A stretch of 64,000 nt of DNA from Paenibacillus riograndensis SBR5 (GCF_000981585.1 NZ_LN831776.1:6887216-6951215), one strand, 5' to 3'; positions 17,499-27,409 are shown, counted from the first letter of the stretch. Notes: a model not told the origin generated them from the sequence alone. A program made the numbers and translations.

Positions 17499-17527
17499 AA
17501 CAGCCAGCTCACTAGCAGCTGGCTGTT
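17499..17527 (+). terminator. Stem-loop after the YtxH gene
   Basis: AACAGCCAGCT and AGCTGGCTGTT form an 11-bp stem; the following T-run is short (GTT), so termination strength is uncertain. Confidence 0.55.
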
Positions 17528-17616
17528 GTTATGTGAAAGATGGCTTCTTACTGGCGAATGAGGCTTAATTCCCTTATTAAAGTCCGGTTACGGGCTATAG
17601 AAAGCAGGTATGCCTT

Positions 17617-17949
17617 ATGGGAGATGCGGGCAGCAACACGAAAAGGTACGAAGTGGAAGAGCATCCCTTCGAGCTGAGGCATGAGGTCAAACGGTTGAAT
17701 GCCCGGCTTGATAAAATTGCTGATTCCCTGGAAAAATCGGAATTCAAGGATATCCTTGAAAACTATACCAACCCTAAAAAACGGATTATTACCAATCTGA
17801 TGGCAGGCATATCCCGCGGTCTGGGACTCTCGCTTGGCACCTTTGTGATTCTCGGCTTACTGGGCTATATTCTCAGCCTGTTCCTGAATGTGCCGGTGAT
17901 CGGAGAATATCTTGGTGAAATCAAAAAATATATTGATGCCAATAGCTGA
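17617..17949 (+). CDS. DUF5665 domain-containing small membrane protein
   Basis: A 110-residue protein: a charged helical N-terminal half (VKRLNARLDKIADSLEKSEF) then two hydrophobic segments (residues about 65-95, LGTFVILGLLGYILSLFL), ending with a charged tail. The pattern matches DUF5665, a Bacillales family of unknown function. The ribosome site is weak (AGCAGG). It follows the YtxH gene by 150 bp in the same direction. Confidence 0.75.
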   Translation: MGDAGSNTKRYEVEEHPFELRHEVKRLNARLDKIADSLEKSEFKDILENYTNPKKRIITNLMAGISRGLGLSLGTFVILGLLGYILSLFLNVPVIGEYLGEIKKYIDANS

Positions 17950-18000
17950 TCCCTCCCGGGATCAGCACCATCCGCTTATACATTTGCTGCACCCAAACCA

Positions 18001-18045
18001 AAAGGACATGCCCTATTCCCGGCCGGGAAGGGCATGTCCTTTTGG
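18001..18045. terminator. Bidirectional terminator between DUF5665 and sigB
   Basis: AAGGACATGCCCT pairs with AGGGCATGTCCTT, with CCAAAAGG and CCTTTTGG on the two sides. It can end both the rightward DUF5665 transcript and the leftward sigB operon. Confidence 0.8.
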
Positions 18046-18082
18046 TTACAAGACTTATACAGGCTTATACACGTTATCTATA

Positions 18083-18853
18083 TCAATAGGATGAATTCGC
18101 CATGATCTGCTTCAGCTTTTCTGTAGCCCGTTTTTGAATCCGCGATACGCTCATTTGCGACACTCCAAGCTTCTGGGCAATGGCACGCTGTGACTGGCCA
18201 TCCTGGAAAGCCAGCAGCAGCACCTGCTGCTCCTGTTCTTTCAGTTGTCCCAGAGCCTGCTGCAGGTCCATTCGCTTCTCCACGGTCTCATAATCATTGG
18301 CTTCAGAGCTGATGAGTTCCCCAAGAGTAGCACCTGTCTCCTCTTGAGAAAGCGGGGAATCCAGGGATACGTAATGGTAACACTCTCTTCCGGCCAGGAC
18401 TTCGACTGTTTCTTCTACGGTAAGATCAAGATAATGGGCAATTTCCTCAACTGCAGGAGAACGTTCCAATCTGATGGTTAGCTCATCAATGGCCTGCTGA
18501 ACAAGGGCACCCTTCTCTTTGATCCTTCTAGGAACCTGTATGTACCAGGATTTGTCGCGCAGAAAATTTTTCATATGCCCGATCATGCTTTTCATAGCAT
18601 AAGGCTCAAACGGAATTCCCAGGCTGATGTCATATTGCTGCAGCAGTCTAATCAGCGCCATTTGGCCTACCTGATACAGATCTTCATAAAGGTCAGGACG
18701 GTTGCGGGCAATCTTCCCGGCAGCCATCTTCACCATCGGTTCATATTTCCGGATCAAAGCTGTTGCAATTTCATTATCTTTGGTCTGCTGGTATTCCCAG
18801 ATCAGACTTACCGCTTCGTTCATGGACTCAGGGGGAGTCACTTTTTCGTTCAT
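18083..18853 (-). CDS. sigB: RNA polymerase sigma-B factor
   Basis: A 256-residue sigma-70 family factor of the SigB/SigF/SigG group. Region 2 (DLYEDLYQVGQMALIRLLQQYD), region 3 (VPRRIKEKGALVQQAIDEL) and region 4 with its helix-turn-helix (QRAIAQKLGVSQMSVSRIQ) are all present. It directs transcription of general stress genes when freed from RsbW. Its ATG overlaps the rsbW stop by four bases. It is the last gene of a seven-gene operon. The position after rsbV-rsbW distinguishes it from sporulation factor SigF. Confidence 0.92.
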   Translation of the reverse strand: MNEKVTPPESMNEAVSLIWEYQQTKDNEIATALIRKYEPMVKMAAGKIARNRPDLYEDLYQVGQMALIRLLQQYDISLGIPFEPYAMKSMIGHMKNFLRDKSWYIQVPRRIKEKGALVQQAIDELTIRLERSPAVEEIAHYLDLTVEETVEVLAGRECYHYVSLDSPLSQEETGATLGELISSEANDYETVEKRMDLQQALGQLKEQEQQVLLLAFQDGQSQRAIAQKLGVSQMSVSRIQKRATEKLKQIMANSSY

Positions 18854-19302
18854 ACCTTCTCCTCGCTGAAATTAAGCCGTTTGGTCAGGGTTACGACTGT
18901 CCCTTTTCCTGCTTCGCTCACAACGCTAACGTCATCCATGAGCGCTTGCATTAGGTAAAATCCCAGCCCGCCTACCTGAACATCATTCAGCTCTTTGTCA
19001 TGCAGCGTCATGCGTTCACCGGACGCATCCATACCGTCAAAGCTCTCCCCCTCATCTTTGACCGTGATGGACAAGGCACTTGATCCAACTTCAAAGATTA
19101 CGTCAACCAAACCGTCTTCCTGACCGTAGGCATAGAGTACAGAATTGTTACAGGCTTCCGATACAGCTACTTTCATATCCTCAATGTCCTCATAAGTAAA
19201 ACCCATCTTGGAGGCAATGCCATATAAATTCAATCTGACGATATCGACATATTCTGCGCTTGCGGGTAACTGAAGAACTACTTTTTGCACGTCATCACTC
19301 AT
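18850..19302 (-). CDS. rsbW: Anti-sigma-B factor / serine kinase RsbW
   Basis: A 150-residue GHKL-type kinase: N-box EACNNSVLYAYG around residues 50-60, G1 box VKDEGESFDG and G2 box VGGLGFYLMQALMDDV. RsbW binds SigB to hold it inactive and phosphorylates RsbV. The ORF overlaps sigB by four bases and follows rsbV by 18 bp, so stoichiometric expression is expected. Confidence 0.92.
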   Translation of the reverse strand: MSDDVQKVVLQLPASAEYVDIVRLNLYGIASKMGFTYEDIEDMKVAVSEACNNSVLYAYGQEDGLVDVIFEVGSSALSITVKDEGESFDGMDASGERMTLHDKELNDVQVGGLGFYLMQALMDDVSVVSEAGKGTVVTLTKRLNFSEEKV

Positions 19303-19320
19303 CCTTAGTTCGATCCTTTC

Positions 19321-19659
19321 CTAGTGGGAATTCTCTTGGGGGGCAAAAAACTTGGAGATACCTGTCATGTCAAATAATTTCTGTATTTGCGGCGGAACTT
19401 CTTCGACCGAAAACTTAACATCCATTCCATGTCTTGCTTTTAAAATAGAGAGCAGAATCCCAATCCCTGTGCTGTCGATATATCTCAATTCCTTCAGATT
19501 AATCACAAGATCAAGCCCAGTGTCCCCTACGAGCGGTTCCATAACCAGACGAAAATCGGGAGCAACCGACAAATCGAGCTCACCGATTAAATAAACCGTG
19601 CTTACATTGCCTTCAGTTTCAGTTCTTGTGTGGAACTTTTCGCTTTTATTTGTATTCAT
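19321..19659 (-). CDS. rsbV: Anti-anti-sigma factor RsbV (STAS domain)
   Basis: A 112-residue STAS protein. The phosphorylation site is in LRYIDSTGIGILLSIL (serine near residue 63). Unphosphorylated RsbV binds RsbW and frees SigB. AGGAGAGA before the ATG at 19657-19659 fixes the start; a longer frame runs back into the hybrid kinase gene but would cross the sigma-B promoter. It lies 97 bp downstream of the second hybrid kinase gene, and that gap holds the candidate autoregulatory promoter. Confidence 0.92.
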   Translation of the reverse strand: MNTNKSEKFHTRTETEGNVSTVYLIGELDLSVAPDFRLVMEPLVGDTGLDLVINLKELRYIDSTGIGILLSILKARHGMDVKFSVEEVPPQIQKLFDMTGISKFFAPQENSH

Positions 19660-19694
19660 AGACAATCTCTCCTGATAAATGTTTTCTTTACCAA

Positions 19695-19720
19695 TAACCC
19701 TAAAGCTGTACCCTTGAAAC
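19695..19720 (-). promoter_or_regulatory. Candidate sigma-B promoter for rsbV-rsbW-sigB
   Basis: On the minus strand GTTTCA (19715-19720) and GGGTTA (19695-19700) are exactly 14 bp apart, close to the sigma-B consensus GTTTAA-N14-GGGTAT, and sit 35 bp before the rsbV start. An internal sigma-B promoter here gives positive feedback, as in Bacillus. Confidence 0.75.
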
Positions 19721-19756
19721 AAAAAGCGCGACATTGACACACTGGTACTTATTGGA

Positions 19757-21427
19757 TTATGCCTTAAAAAGAGTGGTATTCCGCTGTGTTGCCGGATGAT
19801 CCTCACTAGCATAACGTGAAATAATCTGCTGTACACTGCTCATCTTCAAAGGCTTGCTAATGTACCCGTCCATTCCCGCAGCCGAACAGCGGTTTTGGAC
19901 TCCTTCCATTACATTGGCTGTCATGGCGATAATAACGGCTTTGGTGGCGTTATGGCCGGAACTCTGCCGGATTTTGGAGGTCGCCGTTAGGCCATCCATC
20001 ACCGGCATCTGCAGGTCCATAAAAATAAAATCGTAATCCTCATGAAGCGACCGCTCCACTGCCTGCTGTCCATCCTCTGCGACTGTGGTTTCATACCCCA
20101 GCTTATCCAGCATACTGACCATCAGACGCTGATTGATGGGATGATCATCCACTACAAGCACTTTTTTGCGCCATTGCTGACCGGATATACCGCCAGGATG
20201 CTCTTCTTCCTGAAGGTTTTTCCCAAGCTCGTCTTCAGGAACGGCAGTCTTGATTGTAAAAACAAAGGTTGCACCTTTTTCCTCCATGGATTCCACGCGG
20301 ATTTCACCGCCCATCATCCCTACCAAAGATTTGCAAATGGCCAGTCCCAGACCTGTTCCGCCATATTTGCGGGTCATCGAGGAATCCAGCTGGGAGAAAG
20401 GCTGGAACAGCCGGTCACATTTCTCGGGAGAGATTCCGATGCCGGTATCCTTAATGGTAAACTCGACCGTTAATTTATTATCTTCCGAAGGCACGCTGGA
20501 AGCAACAAGATAAACCCCGCCCTGGTTGGTAAATTTAACCGCATTAGCCACCAGATTGATCAATACCTGACGCAAACGGGCCATATCCCCGTAAATCAGC
20601 CTAGGCAGCTTCTGGTCGATGAAATAGGCCAGTTCGAGATTTTTTTTGCCGGCTTCTGCAGAAAATAAGCTAAACACCTCCTGGATAGTGGTCTGCAGCT
20701 CAAATAACTGCTCCTCCATTTCCATCTTACCTGATTCCATTTTGGTGAAATCAAGAATATCGTTAATGACGGTGATCAGGGTATCGGCACTTTTACGGAT
20801 AATTTCCGTGTACTCTTTCTGCTCAGGGGCAAGCTCTGTTTCCATCAGCAGATCAATCATGCCCACTACACCGTTCATAGGCGTCCGGATCTCATGGCTC
20901 ATCATGGCAAGGAACTCCGTTTTGGCTTTGGCGGCAATTTCCGCCTCTTCCTTGGCCCTGGTCAGCTCTCCGTTTATTCTCTCCAGCTCCTGCGTCTTTT
21001 GCTGCAGAAGCATAGTCTGCATCTGATGTTTCTTGGTCGTAAGGTACATATCAACGAAGCCTTCAATTTTGGATTTCAGAATCTGGGGAATGAAGGGCTT
21101 GACCATATAATCAATCGCGCCGGCAGAATATCCCGCGAATAAATGCTCCGCCTCTTTGCTGTTGGCTGAGATAAAGATAATCGGAATATCCTTCGTTTTC
21201 TCCCTGGCTTTGATTAATTTGGCGGTTTCAATTCCATCCATACCCGGCATCTGTACGTCCAGTACAATCACTGCAAATTCATGTTTTAATAAACACCGCA
21301 GTGCTTCTTCACCGGAATTGGCTTTGACAAGCGTATAATGCTGGCTTTCAAGCACTGCTTCCAGTGCCAGCAGATTCTCAGGACGGTCATCGACAAGCAG
21401 TATATGAATCGGTTCTTGAACCCCCAT
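19757..21427 (-). CDS. Soluble hybrid histidine kinase, REC-HisKA-HATPase-REC
   Basis: A 556-residue cytosolic hybrid kinase. An N-terminal receiver (residues about 8-125, phospho-Asp in [13 protein letters not shown]) leads through a coiled coil (130-170) to HisKA ([13 protein letters not shown], about 180), HATPase (G-boxes DTGIGIS and GGTGLGLAI, about 285-400) and a second receiver ([13 protein letters not shown], about 420-540). It has no membrane segment or sensor domain, so it probably receives phosphate or a partner signal through the first receiver. TTAGGAGGG precedes the ATG. Its place between rsbM and rsbV implies a role in sigma-B signalling that has no counterpart I know in B. cereus. 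Confidence 0.88.
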   Translation of the reverse strand: MGVQEPIHILLVDDRPENLLALEAVLESQHYTLVKANSGEEALRCLLKHEFAVIVLDVQMPGMDGIETAKLIKAREKTKDIPIIFISANSKEAEHLFAGYSAGAIDYMVKPFIPQILKSKIEGFVDMYLTTKKHQMQTMLLQQKTQELERINGELTRAKEEAEIAAKAKTEFLAMMSHEIRTPMNGVVGMIDLLMETELAPEQKEYTEIIRKSADTLITVINDILDFTKMESGKMEMEEQLFELQTTIQEVFSLFSAEAGKKNLELAYFIDQKLPRLIYGDMARLRQVLINLVANAVKFTNQGGVYLVASSVPSEDNKLTVEFTIKDTGIGISPEKCDRLFQPFSQLDSSMTRKYGGTGLGLAICKSLVGMMGGEIRVESMEEKGATFVFTIKTAVPEDELGKNLQEEEHPGGISGQQWRKKVLVVDDHPINQRLMVSMLDKLGYETTVAEDGQQAVERSLHEDYDFIFMDLQMPVMDGLTATSKIRQSSGHNATKAVIIAMTANVMEGVQNRCSAAGMDGYISKPLKMSSVQQIISRYASEDHPATQRNTTLFKA

Positions 21428-21445
21428 TGGCCCCCTCCTAACCCG

Positions 21446-22324
21446 CTATTTATTTTTGCGGTATATTTTTTCTACTCTATCCAAGGGCTCGTAGCTGTCG
21501 CTGTACCTGGTGAAATGAATAGACTCCTTGGAACCGAGTACCAGGACTCCGAAACGGCTTAGGCTCTCATGGAACAGTCCGTGAACGTGATCTCTAAGCT
21601 CGTCGTTGAAATAGATCATGACATTACGGCAGAAAATTACATTGAATTCATTAAACGATGTATCTGTCGCCAAATTATGCTCTGCAAAAATAATATTCTT
21701 GCGCAAATAAGGCTGGAGAATCACTGAGTTATATTTCGCTGTATAGTATTCAGAGAACGCGCGGGTACCGCCCGCTTCCATGTAGTTCTTGGTATACTGC
21801 CTCATCTTGCTGATCTCGTATACGCCTTCCTTGGCCTGCTGCAGCGAGCGTGCGTTCATGTCCGTGGCATAGATGCGCGCTTTGTCATACAGCCCTTCCT
21901 CATGCAGCAGGATGGCCATGGAGTATACTTCTTCTCCGGTGGAGCATCCGGCATGCCAGATCCGGATATAGGGATAAGTCCGGAGCAGCGGGATGACCTT
22001 CTGGCGGAAGGTCAGGAAAAGTCCGGGGTCCCGGAACATCTCCGTCACCGGTATGGACAGGCTGTATACAAACCGCTCAAAGCAGGCACGGTCATGCAGC
22101 ACCTTCTCCTGCAGTGCGGATATTGTCGGCACATTCTCCGCATGTACGTGATGCCAGATGCGGCGTTTCAGGGAAGGCAGCGCATAGTTCCTGAAGTCAT
22201 ATCCATAGAAGCGGTGTACACCGCTGAGAAGCAGTTCTATCTCAATCTGCTCCAGCTCCTGTCTGGTGGCGGTCTGGATCATTTGCTCTTCGTACCCGCG
22301 TTCCATCGCTGTCATTGTTATCAA
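21446..22324 (-). CDS. rsbM: CheR-type methyltransferase, RsbM-like
   Basis: About 290 residues with the CheR layout: an N-terminal helical domain (GVHRFYGYDFRNY, LKRRIW), the EMFRDP motif, the SAM-binding loop WHAGCSTGEEVYSMA around residue 125, and the NVIFCRNVMIYF motif. CheR enzymes methylate glutamates on receptors. In the B. cereus group RsbM methylates the kinase RsbK and dampens sigma-B activity. No chemotaxis genes are nearby and the neighbours are RsbK- and RsbY-like genes, so the RsbM role is favoured. The start may be TTG at 22324 or ATG at 22315; both have GGAG-type sites upstream. Confidence 0.82.
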   Translation of the reverse strand: MITMTAMERGYEEQMIQTATRQELEQIEIELLLSGVHRFYGYDFRNYALPSLKRRIWHHVHAENVPTISALQEKVLHDRACFERFVYSLSIPVTEMFRDPGLFLTFRQKVIPLLRTYPYIRIWHAGCSTGEEVYSMAILLHEEGLYDKARIYATDMNARSLQQAKEGVYEISKMRQYTKNYMEAGGTRAFSEYYTAKYNSVILQPYLRKNIIFAEHNLATDTSFNEFNVIFCRNVMIYFNDELRDHVHGLFHESLSRFGVLVLGSKESIHFTRYSDSYEPLDRVEKIYRKNK

Positions 22325-22397
22325 GGCTCCCTTGCTCCTGACGTATTACCGGCACGGTGATATTTTATACTGTAATCCTATTACCCCAAAAGCAGGC

Positions 22398-25300
22398 TTA
22401 CGAATACAACCACACACGCATTAGCGAAAGAAGCTGTTCCGTACTGATAGGTTTCTTCATATAATCGGAGGCACCGGCTTCAATACACTTGGCGCGGTCC
22501 TCTTTCATCGCCTTGGCTGTAAGCGCAATAATCGGCAGCTTCTGGTATTGCGGCATCTGCCTGATCCGGCGCATCGCCTCGTATCCATCCATCTCCGGCA
22601 TCATCATGTCCATCAGCACCAGATCGAAGTCCTCCTGCTCGACCAGCATGTCCAGCGCCTCCCGGCCATTCTCCGCAAATTTCACTTCCATATGGTAACC
22701 TTCCAGTACGCTGGACAGAGCGAATACGTTGCGGATATCGTCATCGACCAGCAATATCTTCTTACCGTCAAAGAGCTCTTCTTTATTGTGCAGCTTTTGC
22801 AGGATTTTACGCTTGTCTTCAGGCAGATTGGCTTCCACACGATGCAGGAACAATGTGGTTTCATCCAACAGCCTTTCCGGAGAACGCACATCTTTAATGA
22901 TAATCGATTCTGCATATTTTCGCAGCCTGGTCTCTTCCTTGTTGTCCAGATCCTTGCCGGTATAGATAATAATCGGCAGATCATTCAGCTCTTCATCATC
23001 ACGGATCTGGTCCAGCAGCTCGAAGCCGGTCATATCGTCCAGCATCAGATCCAGAACCATACAGTCGTATTTTTGCTTGCGCAGTTCTGCCAGCGCTTCA
23101 TGGCCGGTGGAGACTGCAGTGATGGCCACATCATCATGTCCGATAAGCTCCATAATGGAACGGCGCTGAATATCGTCATCCTCTACAACCAGCAAATGCT
23201 TCAGGGTGCTGGCTGTATAGCTCTCAATCTGTGAGAACGCCCGCTCCAGCGCTTCCCTGGTAGAAGGTTTTCTTAAATAAGCCATAGCCCCCATCATCAG
23301 TCCCTGCTTCACTTCATCATTCACAGAAATGACATGAACAGGAATATGCCGGGTCTGTGAAGAGCCCTTGAGCTCCCGGAGAATGGCCCAGCCATCCATA
23401 ACCGGCAGCTGAATATCAAGAATAATGGCGTCCGGCAGATACGTTGTAGCCATGTTCAGACCGGTATCCCCCTGGAGAGCCACCAGACCTTTGAACCCGC
23501 GGCTCCGGGCCATATCGAGCAGAATCCTGGCGAACTTCTCATCATCTTCAATAATCAGGAGAACCTTGTCCTTGGAAGACAAATCCTCACGGTCATCCTC
23601 CACAACTACAGATTCCAGCGGTGCAGGCGATGCTTCCTGAGTATAGTCCTCCCCCCGGCCGCTATCATAATCAGGCACAGCATAAGCCTCTTGGGCGGCT
23701 GCAGCCTGGACCGCACCTGGAAGCAGGCTGTATTGGCCTTTAACCGGCAGGTACAAGGTGAAAATGCTGCCTTGGCCTTCGCGCGAATCCAGTCCAATGG
23801 CTCCCCCCATCAGCCGGGCAAGCTCACGGCTGATGGACAAGCCCAGTCCTGTACCGCCATATTTGCGGCTGGTCGTTCCATCCACCTGCTGGAAAGCTTC
23901 AAAGACAATGTCTGTCTTATCCGCAGGAATGCCAATCCCGCTATCCTTCACGGAAAGCGCAATATAATTGTACTCATGCGGAAGAAAGGCCGGCAGCTGT
24001 TCCTTATCTGCGGCACTCACCGAAAATTCCACAAAGCCCTCACTTGTAAACTTGAAGGCGTTGGACAGCAGGTTCCGGAGAATTTGTTTCAGGCGGTGGC
24101 TGTCCGTATAAATCGCATCCGGCAGCGGCTCGTCGAATAAAAGGCGCAGAGACAACCCTTTCTTGGCAGCCTGCGGTGCAAAATTCTGCTTCACAAAGGT
24201 TTTCAAATCGGTCAGCGGTATTTCTTCGTAGTTCAATTCCATTTTGCCGGCGTCCACCTTGGACAGATCAAGAATCTCATCGATCATTTTGAGCAGGTCC
24301 GCACCGGACATATAGATGGTATGTGCAAATTCCACCTGCTTCTCTGTCAGATTCCCTTCCTTGTTCTCCGTAAGCAGCTGGGATAGAATCAGCAGACTGT
24401 TCAATGGAGTGCGAAGCTCATGGGACATATTGGCCAGGAACTCGGATTTATATTTACTGGTCACTGCAAGCTGCATCGCCTGCTTCTCCAACTGGCGGCG
24501 GGCTTGCTCGATTTCATCCTTCTTCTCCTCAACCTCTTGGACCTGATCCTCCAGGGCCCGGGTTTTGGCGACCAGCTCGGTATTGTAGTGCTCCAGTTCT
24601 TCCTGCTGGCGCTGCAGCAAATCTTCGGAACGTCTGAGCGCATCCGTCTGCTCCTCCAGATTTTCGTTGGAGCGGCGGAGCTCTTCCTGCTGTGTCTGCA
24701 GTTCCTCCGACTGGCACTGCAATTCTTCGGTAAGCGCCTGGGATTCCCGCAGCAGCTCTTCCACCACAAGCCGCCGGCTGATATTATTCAGAATCACACC
24801 CAGGTTGTTCGCAAGCTGATGCAGCAGTTCATTCTGCAAGTTGCTGAGTGGTGTAAAGGAAGCAAACTCCACAACCCCCATCAGCTCATCTTCGAAGAGC
24901 ACCGGATAAATCAGAATATGATCCGGGTGCGAACCTCCAAATCCGGATGTAACCGAAACGTAGTCCTCCGGAGCGTTGGCCAGCTTTATCGGCTTTTTGT
25001 CCAGCGCGCTTTGCCCCACAAGACCCTGGCCGATTTCAAAGCTGTCCTTAGGCTTCCCGCCTGCTTCACCTGCATAATAGGCGCTGCTGGAGAGCAGGTT
25101 CGGATGGTTCTGATCCTTCAGATAGATCGCCCCGTATTCGGCTCCGAGTACAGGAGTGAATTCACTGATAAAGGTCTGCGATACCTGCTCCAGCGAGCTG
25201 ACCCCGCGCAGCAGTTCCGTCACACGGGCAATATTCGCATTCAGCCAGGCCTGATCGCTTTGCGCCTGCGCATAAGCCTTCTCCATCTCCTGTTTCTGTT

Positions 25301-26066
25301 CGAGATCGCCCGCCATGTTCTGAAACACCCTGGCCACCTCCCCAATCTCATCCTTGGAGGTAACCTTGATCCGGCGGATAGCCCTCATTTTGCCATTGCC
25401 AAAGCTCTTAATCATCATGGAAACGACATTAAGACCGCGTGTAATGCTCGGAATTACCCACAACACAACTCCAAGCCCCAGCAGCAGCCCCACAATCATA
25501 ATTAAGGTCACCATTTGAATAGACCGCTCATAAGCAGCCTGAGCATTGTTGTTTTCCTCGGTCATTCTGAAGGCGTTATAATCCGAGAGGGCATTCAGGC
25601 TGTCCAGCACCTCATTCTGAATCTTCTGCCCCTCCGAATTCCGGTAAGCATTCGCATTCTGAAAATAGCCGGCGGAGAGCATATCAAGCGCTTTGTTCTG
25701 ATAAGTCATATAAGCGGTGTACGCCGCTTTAATCCGGGTCAGCAGCTGCATTTCTTCCGCTGTTTCCGTCGACTCCTCTATCGCCTTCAAGTATCCCTCA
25801 GCTTTTTTGACTTTTGCCTCAATCTCGTTTTTTTGGGAATCGACCGAGAGCTGATCAGCATTCAGCATAGATGTCGTAAGAATACGCGCCATGTCGTTAA
25901 CTTCCCCCCGGAGTCCTGAGGAAGAGCGGCCCTTGCTGTATCTGTCCTGAAAGCTGTCCAGCTGGCTGCTCATATAATTGAGCCGATCGTATCCGATAAA
26001 GGTCAGCGCCAGCATAATGGCGAGTATTGCGCTGAAGCCGATCAGCAGTTTTGCCTTTATTTTCAT
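22398..26066 (-). CDS. rsbK: Membrane hybrid histidine kinase with three receivers, RsbK-like
   Basis: A 1222-residue sensor: TM1 at about 7-27, a helical extracellular region (CHASE3-like), TM2 at 184-205, HAMP to 260, GAF at about 290-440, a long coiled coil to 545, HisKA (LANMSHELRTPLNS), HATPase (SGIGIPADK, GGTGLGLSI; about 660-770), then three receivers starting near 835, 958 and 1103, with phospho-Asp in ILDIQLPVMDG, VLDLMLDDMTG and LMDMMMPEMDG. ATG overlaps the rsbY stop by four bases. In B. cereus RsbK senses stress and activates phosphatase RsbY. The three receivers are more than I recall for B. cereus RsbK. The coiled coil has heptad-rich Gln/Glu repeats. Confidence 0.82.
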   Translation of the reverse strand: MKIKAKLLIGFSAILAIMLALTFIGYDRLNYMSSQLDSFQDRYSKGRSSSGLRGEVNDMARILTTSMLNADQLSVDSQKNEIEAKVKKAEGYLKAIEESTETAEEMQLLTRIKAAYTAYMTYQNKALDMLSAGYFQNANAYRNSEGQKIQNEVLDSLNALSDYNAFRMTEENNNAQAAYERSIQMVTLIMIVGLLLGLGVVLWVIPSITRGLNVVSMMIKSFGNGKMRAIRRIKVTSKDEIGEVARVFQNMAGDLEQKQEMEKAYAQAQSDQAWLNANIARVTELLRGVSSLEQVSQTFISEFTPVLGAEYGAIYLKDQNHPNLLSSSAYYAGEAGGKPKDSFEIGQGLVGQSALDKKPIKLANAPEDYVSVTSGFGGSHPDHILIYPVLFEDELMGVVEFASFTPLSNLQNELLHQLANNLGVILNNISRRLVVEELLRESQALTEELQCQSEELQTQQEELRRSNENLEEQTDALRRSEDLLQRQQEELEHYNTELVAKTRALEDQVQEVEEKKDEIEQARRQLEKQAMQLAVTSKYKSEFLANMSHELRTPLNSLLILSQLLTENKEGNLTEKQVEFAHTIYMSGADLLKMIDEILDLSKVDAGKMELNYEEIPLTDLKTFVKQNFAPQAAKKGLSLRLLFDEPLPDAIYTDSHRLKQILRNLLSNAFKFTSEGFVEFSVSAADKEQLPAFLPHEYNYIALSVKDSGIGIPADKTDIVFEAFQQVDGTTSRKYGGTGLGLSISRELARLMGGAIGLDSREGQGSIFTLYLPVKGQYSLLPGAVQAAAAQEAYAVPDYDSGRGEDYTQEASPAPLESVVVEDDREDLSSKDKVLLIIEDDEKFARILLDMARSRGFKGLVALQGDTGLNMATTYLPDAIILDIQLPVMDGWAILRELKGSSQTRHIPVHVISVNDEVKQGLMMGAMAYLRKPSTREALERAFSQIESYTASTLKHLLVVEDDDIQRRSIMELIGHDDVAITAVSTGHEALAELRKQKYDCMVLDLMLDDMTGFELLDQIRDDEELNDLPIIIYTGKDLDNKEETRLRKYAESIIIKDVRSPERLLDETTLFLHRVEANLPEDKRKILQKLHNKEELFDGKKILLVDDDIRNVFALSSVLEGYHMEVKFAENGREALDMLVEQEDFDLVLMDMMMPEMDGYEAMRRIRQMPQYQKLPIIALTAKAMKEDRAKCIEAGASDYMKKPISTEQLLSLMRVWLYS

Positions 26067-27235
26067 TCCGGATCTGTTCCTTTCTTCAGCGAAATCCATA
26101 CCAGGCATTTATCATCGTCCCGCTCCTGATTAGGAGCCTCATTGAAGAAAGCGGCACGCATTGGCTCTTCCAGCCATTCATGCCCCCCATTCAAATGAGA
26201 GGTCATAAATTCCAGCTGTTCTTCCTGGCCGCCCTCGGCCATTTCCAGCAACCCGTCCGTATACAGCACCAAGTGGCCTTCATCCTCAAAGGTCAGGGTC
26301 TGCGGCTGGATCTCAATACTGTCGAATAAACCCACAGGATGGCAGTTGCTCTCCAGTAAAACCGGTTTGGCGGCTCCCCCTTCAAAGAAGAGCCCGGGCG
26401 GGTGTCCGGCATTCACGTAGTCAATGCGTTTCAGCCGGGTATCGATGACAAGATAGATCGCGGTAAAATAATACTGCACCAGCTGCTTCTCGATATATAG
26501 CTGGTTAAAACGCCGGTTCAGCTCCTGAATGACTTTCTCCGGCTGCACATAGGTGGTTACGGTATCCTTGAGCACGGAGGCCAAAAACATGCAGAACAGT
26601 GACGAGGAAATCCCGTGTCCCATCATATCCAGCAGAATAACGGCATACCGTCCATCCCCCAGGGGATACCAGGCATACAGGTCCCCCGCGAGTTCAAATG
26701 ACGGCTGATAGATGGCATGGACTTCAAACGCCTCATCCTTCAGCGGCAGACTGAGAACCGCATTCTGCACCAGGGCGGCCAGCTTCAGCTCATCCTGTAT
26801 CCGCTGATCCCGCTCCACATGCCAATCCTTCTCGCGTTTCAGGCGCAGCGCCAGCCGGATACGCGCCATCAGCTCAACCTTGTTAATCGGCTTGGTCACA
26901 TAGTCCACAGCACCGGCGTCCAGCGCCTCCGCTAACTTCTTGGAATCGCCGACGGCGGTAACCATGATAATCGGGATATCCCGCAGATGTTCATGCTGCT
27001 GGACAACCCGGCAGGCTTCAATCCCATCCATCTCCGGCATCATCATATCCAGCAGAATCAAATCTATATCGGACTGTCTGGAACGCTTCTCTTCATTTTC
27101 TGAGCCGATACCCAGCAGTTTGAGCATTTCTTTGGCAGAAGCTGCGGTTATAAAATTCCGGTAATTCTCTTTTTTTAGAATTTCACGGATAATGATTACG
27201 TTGGTCGGATTATCGTCTACGATCAAAATTCTCAA
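26063..27235 (-). CDS. rsbY: REC-PP2C phosphatase, RsbY-like
   Basis: A 390-residue protein: a receiver domain (residues 1-125, phospho-Asp in LILLDMMMPEMDG, Lys in YVTKPINK), a linker helix, and a SpoIIE-type PP2C phosphatase domain (170-380) with metal-binding motifs ELAGDLYAW, DMMGHGISSS, LYTDGLLE and DDKCLVW. This is the B. cereus RsbY layout, which dephosphorylates RsbV to release SigB. The start is TTG, with GGGGTG seven bases upstream. It opens the operon; rsbK overlaps its stop by four bases. A generic RsbU/RsbP-like phosphatase is the alternative name. Confidence 0.88.
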   Translation of the reverse strand: MRILIVDDNPTNVIIIREILKKENYRNFITAASAKEMLKLLGIGSENEEKRSRQSDIDLILLDMMMPEMDGIEACRVVQQHEHLRDIPIIMVTAVGDSKKLAEALDAGAVDYVTKPINKVELMARIRLALRLKREKDWHVERDQRIQDELKLAALVQNAVLSLPLKDEAFEVHAIYQPSFELAGDLYAWYPLGDGRYAVILLDMMGHGISSSLFCMFLASVLKDTVTTYVQPEKVIQELNRRFNQLYIEKQLVQYYFTAIYLVIDTRLKRIDYVNAGHPPGLFFEGGAAKPVLLESNCHPVGLFDSIEIQPQTLTFEDEGHLVLYTDGLLEMAEGGQEEQLEFMTSHLNGGHEWLEEPMRAAFFNEAPNQERDDDKCLVWISLKKGTDPE

Positions 27236-27368
27236 TCTTCTTCACCCCGCACGTATAGTGTGTCAACGTAAAATTCAGCAATAGTCCATTCTATCATACG
27301 ATATTTAAACGGCTGGTTTCCATTAAACAATATACTGGAAGAAAGGCATGTTATCGTATTCAACAAAG

Positions 27369-27409
27369 TAACCTCCAGCACCACCACGTGTAGTGGGACT
27401 GGAGGTTAC
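27369..27409 (-). terminator. Terminator between the YflT-like gene and rsbY
   Basis: TAACCTCCAG and CTGGAGGTTA form the outer stem with an inner CCAC...GTGG. It lies 40 bp after the YflT-like stop and before the rsbY leader. Confidence 0.7.
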
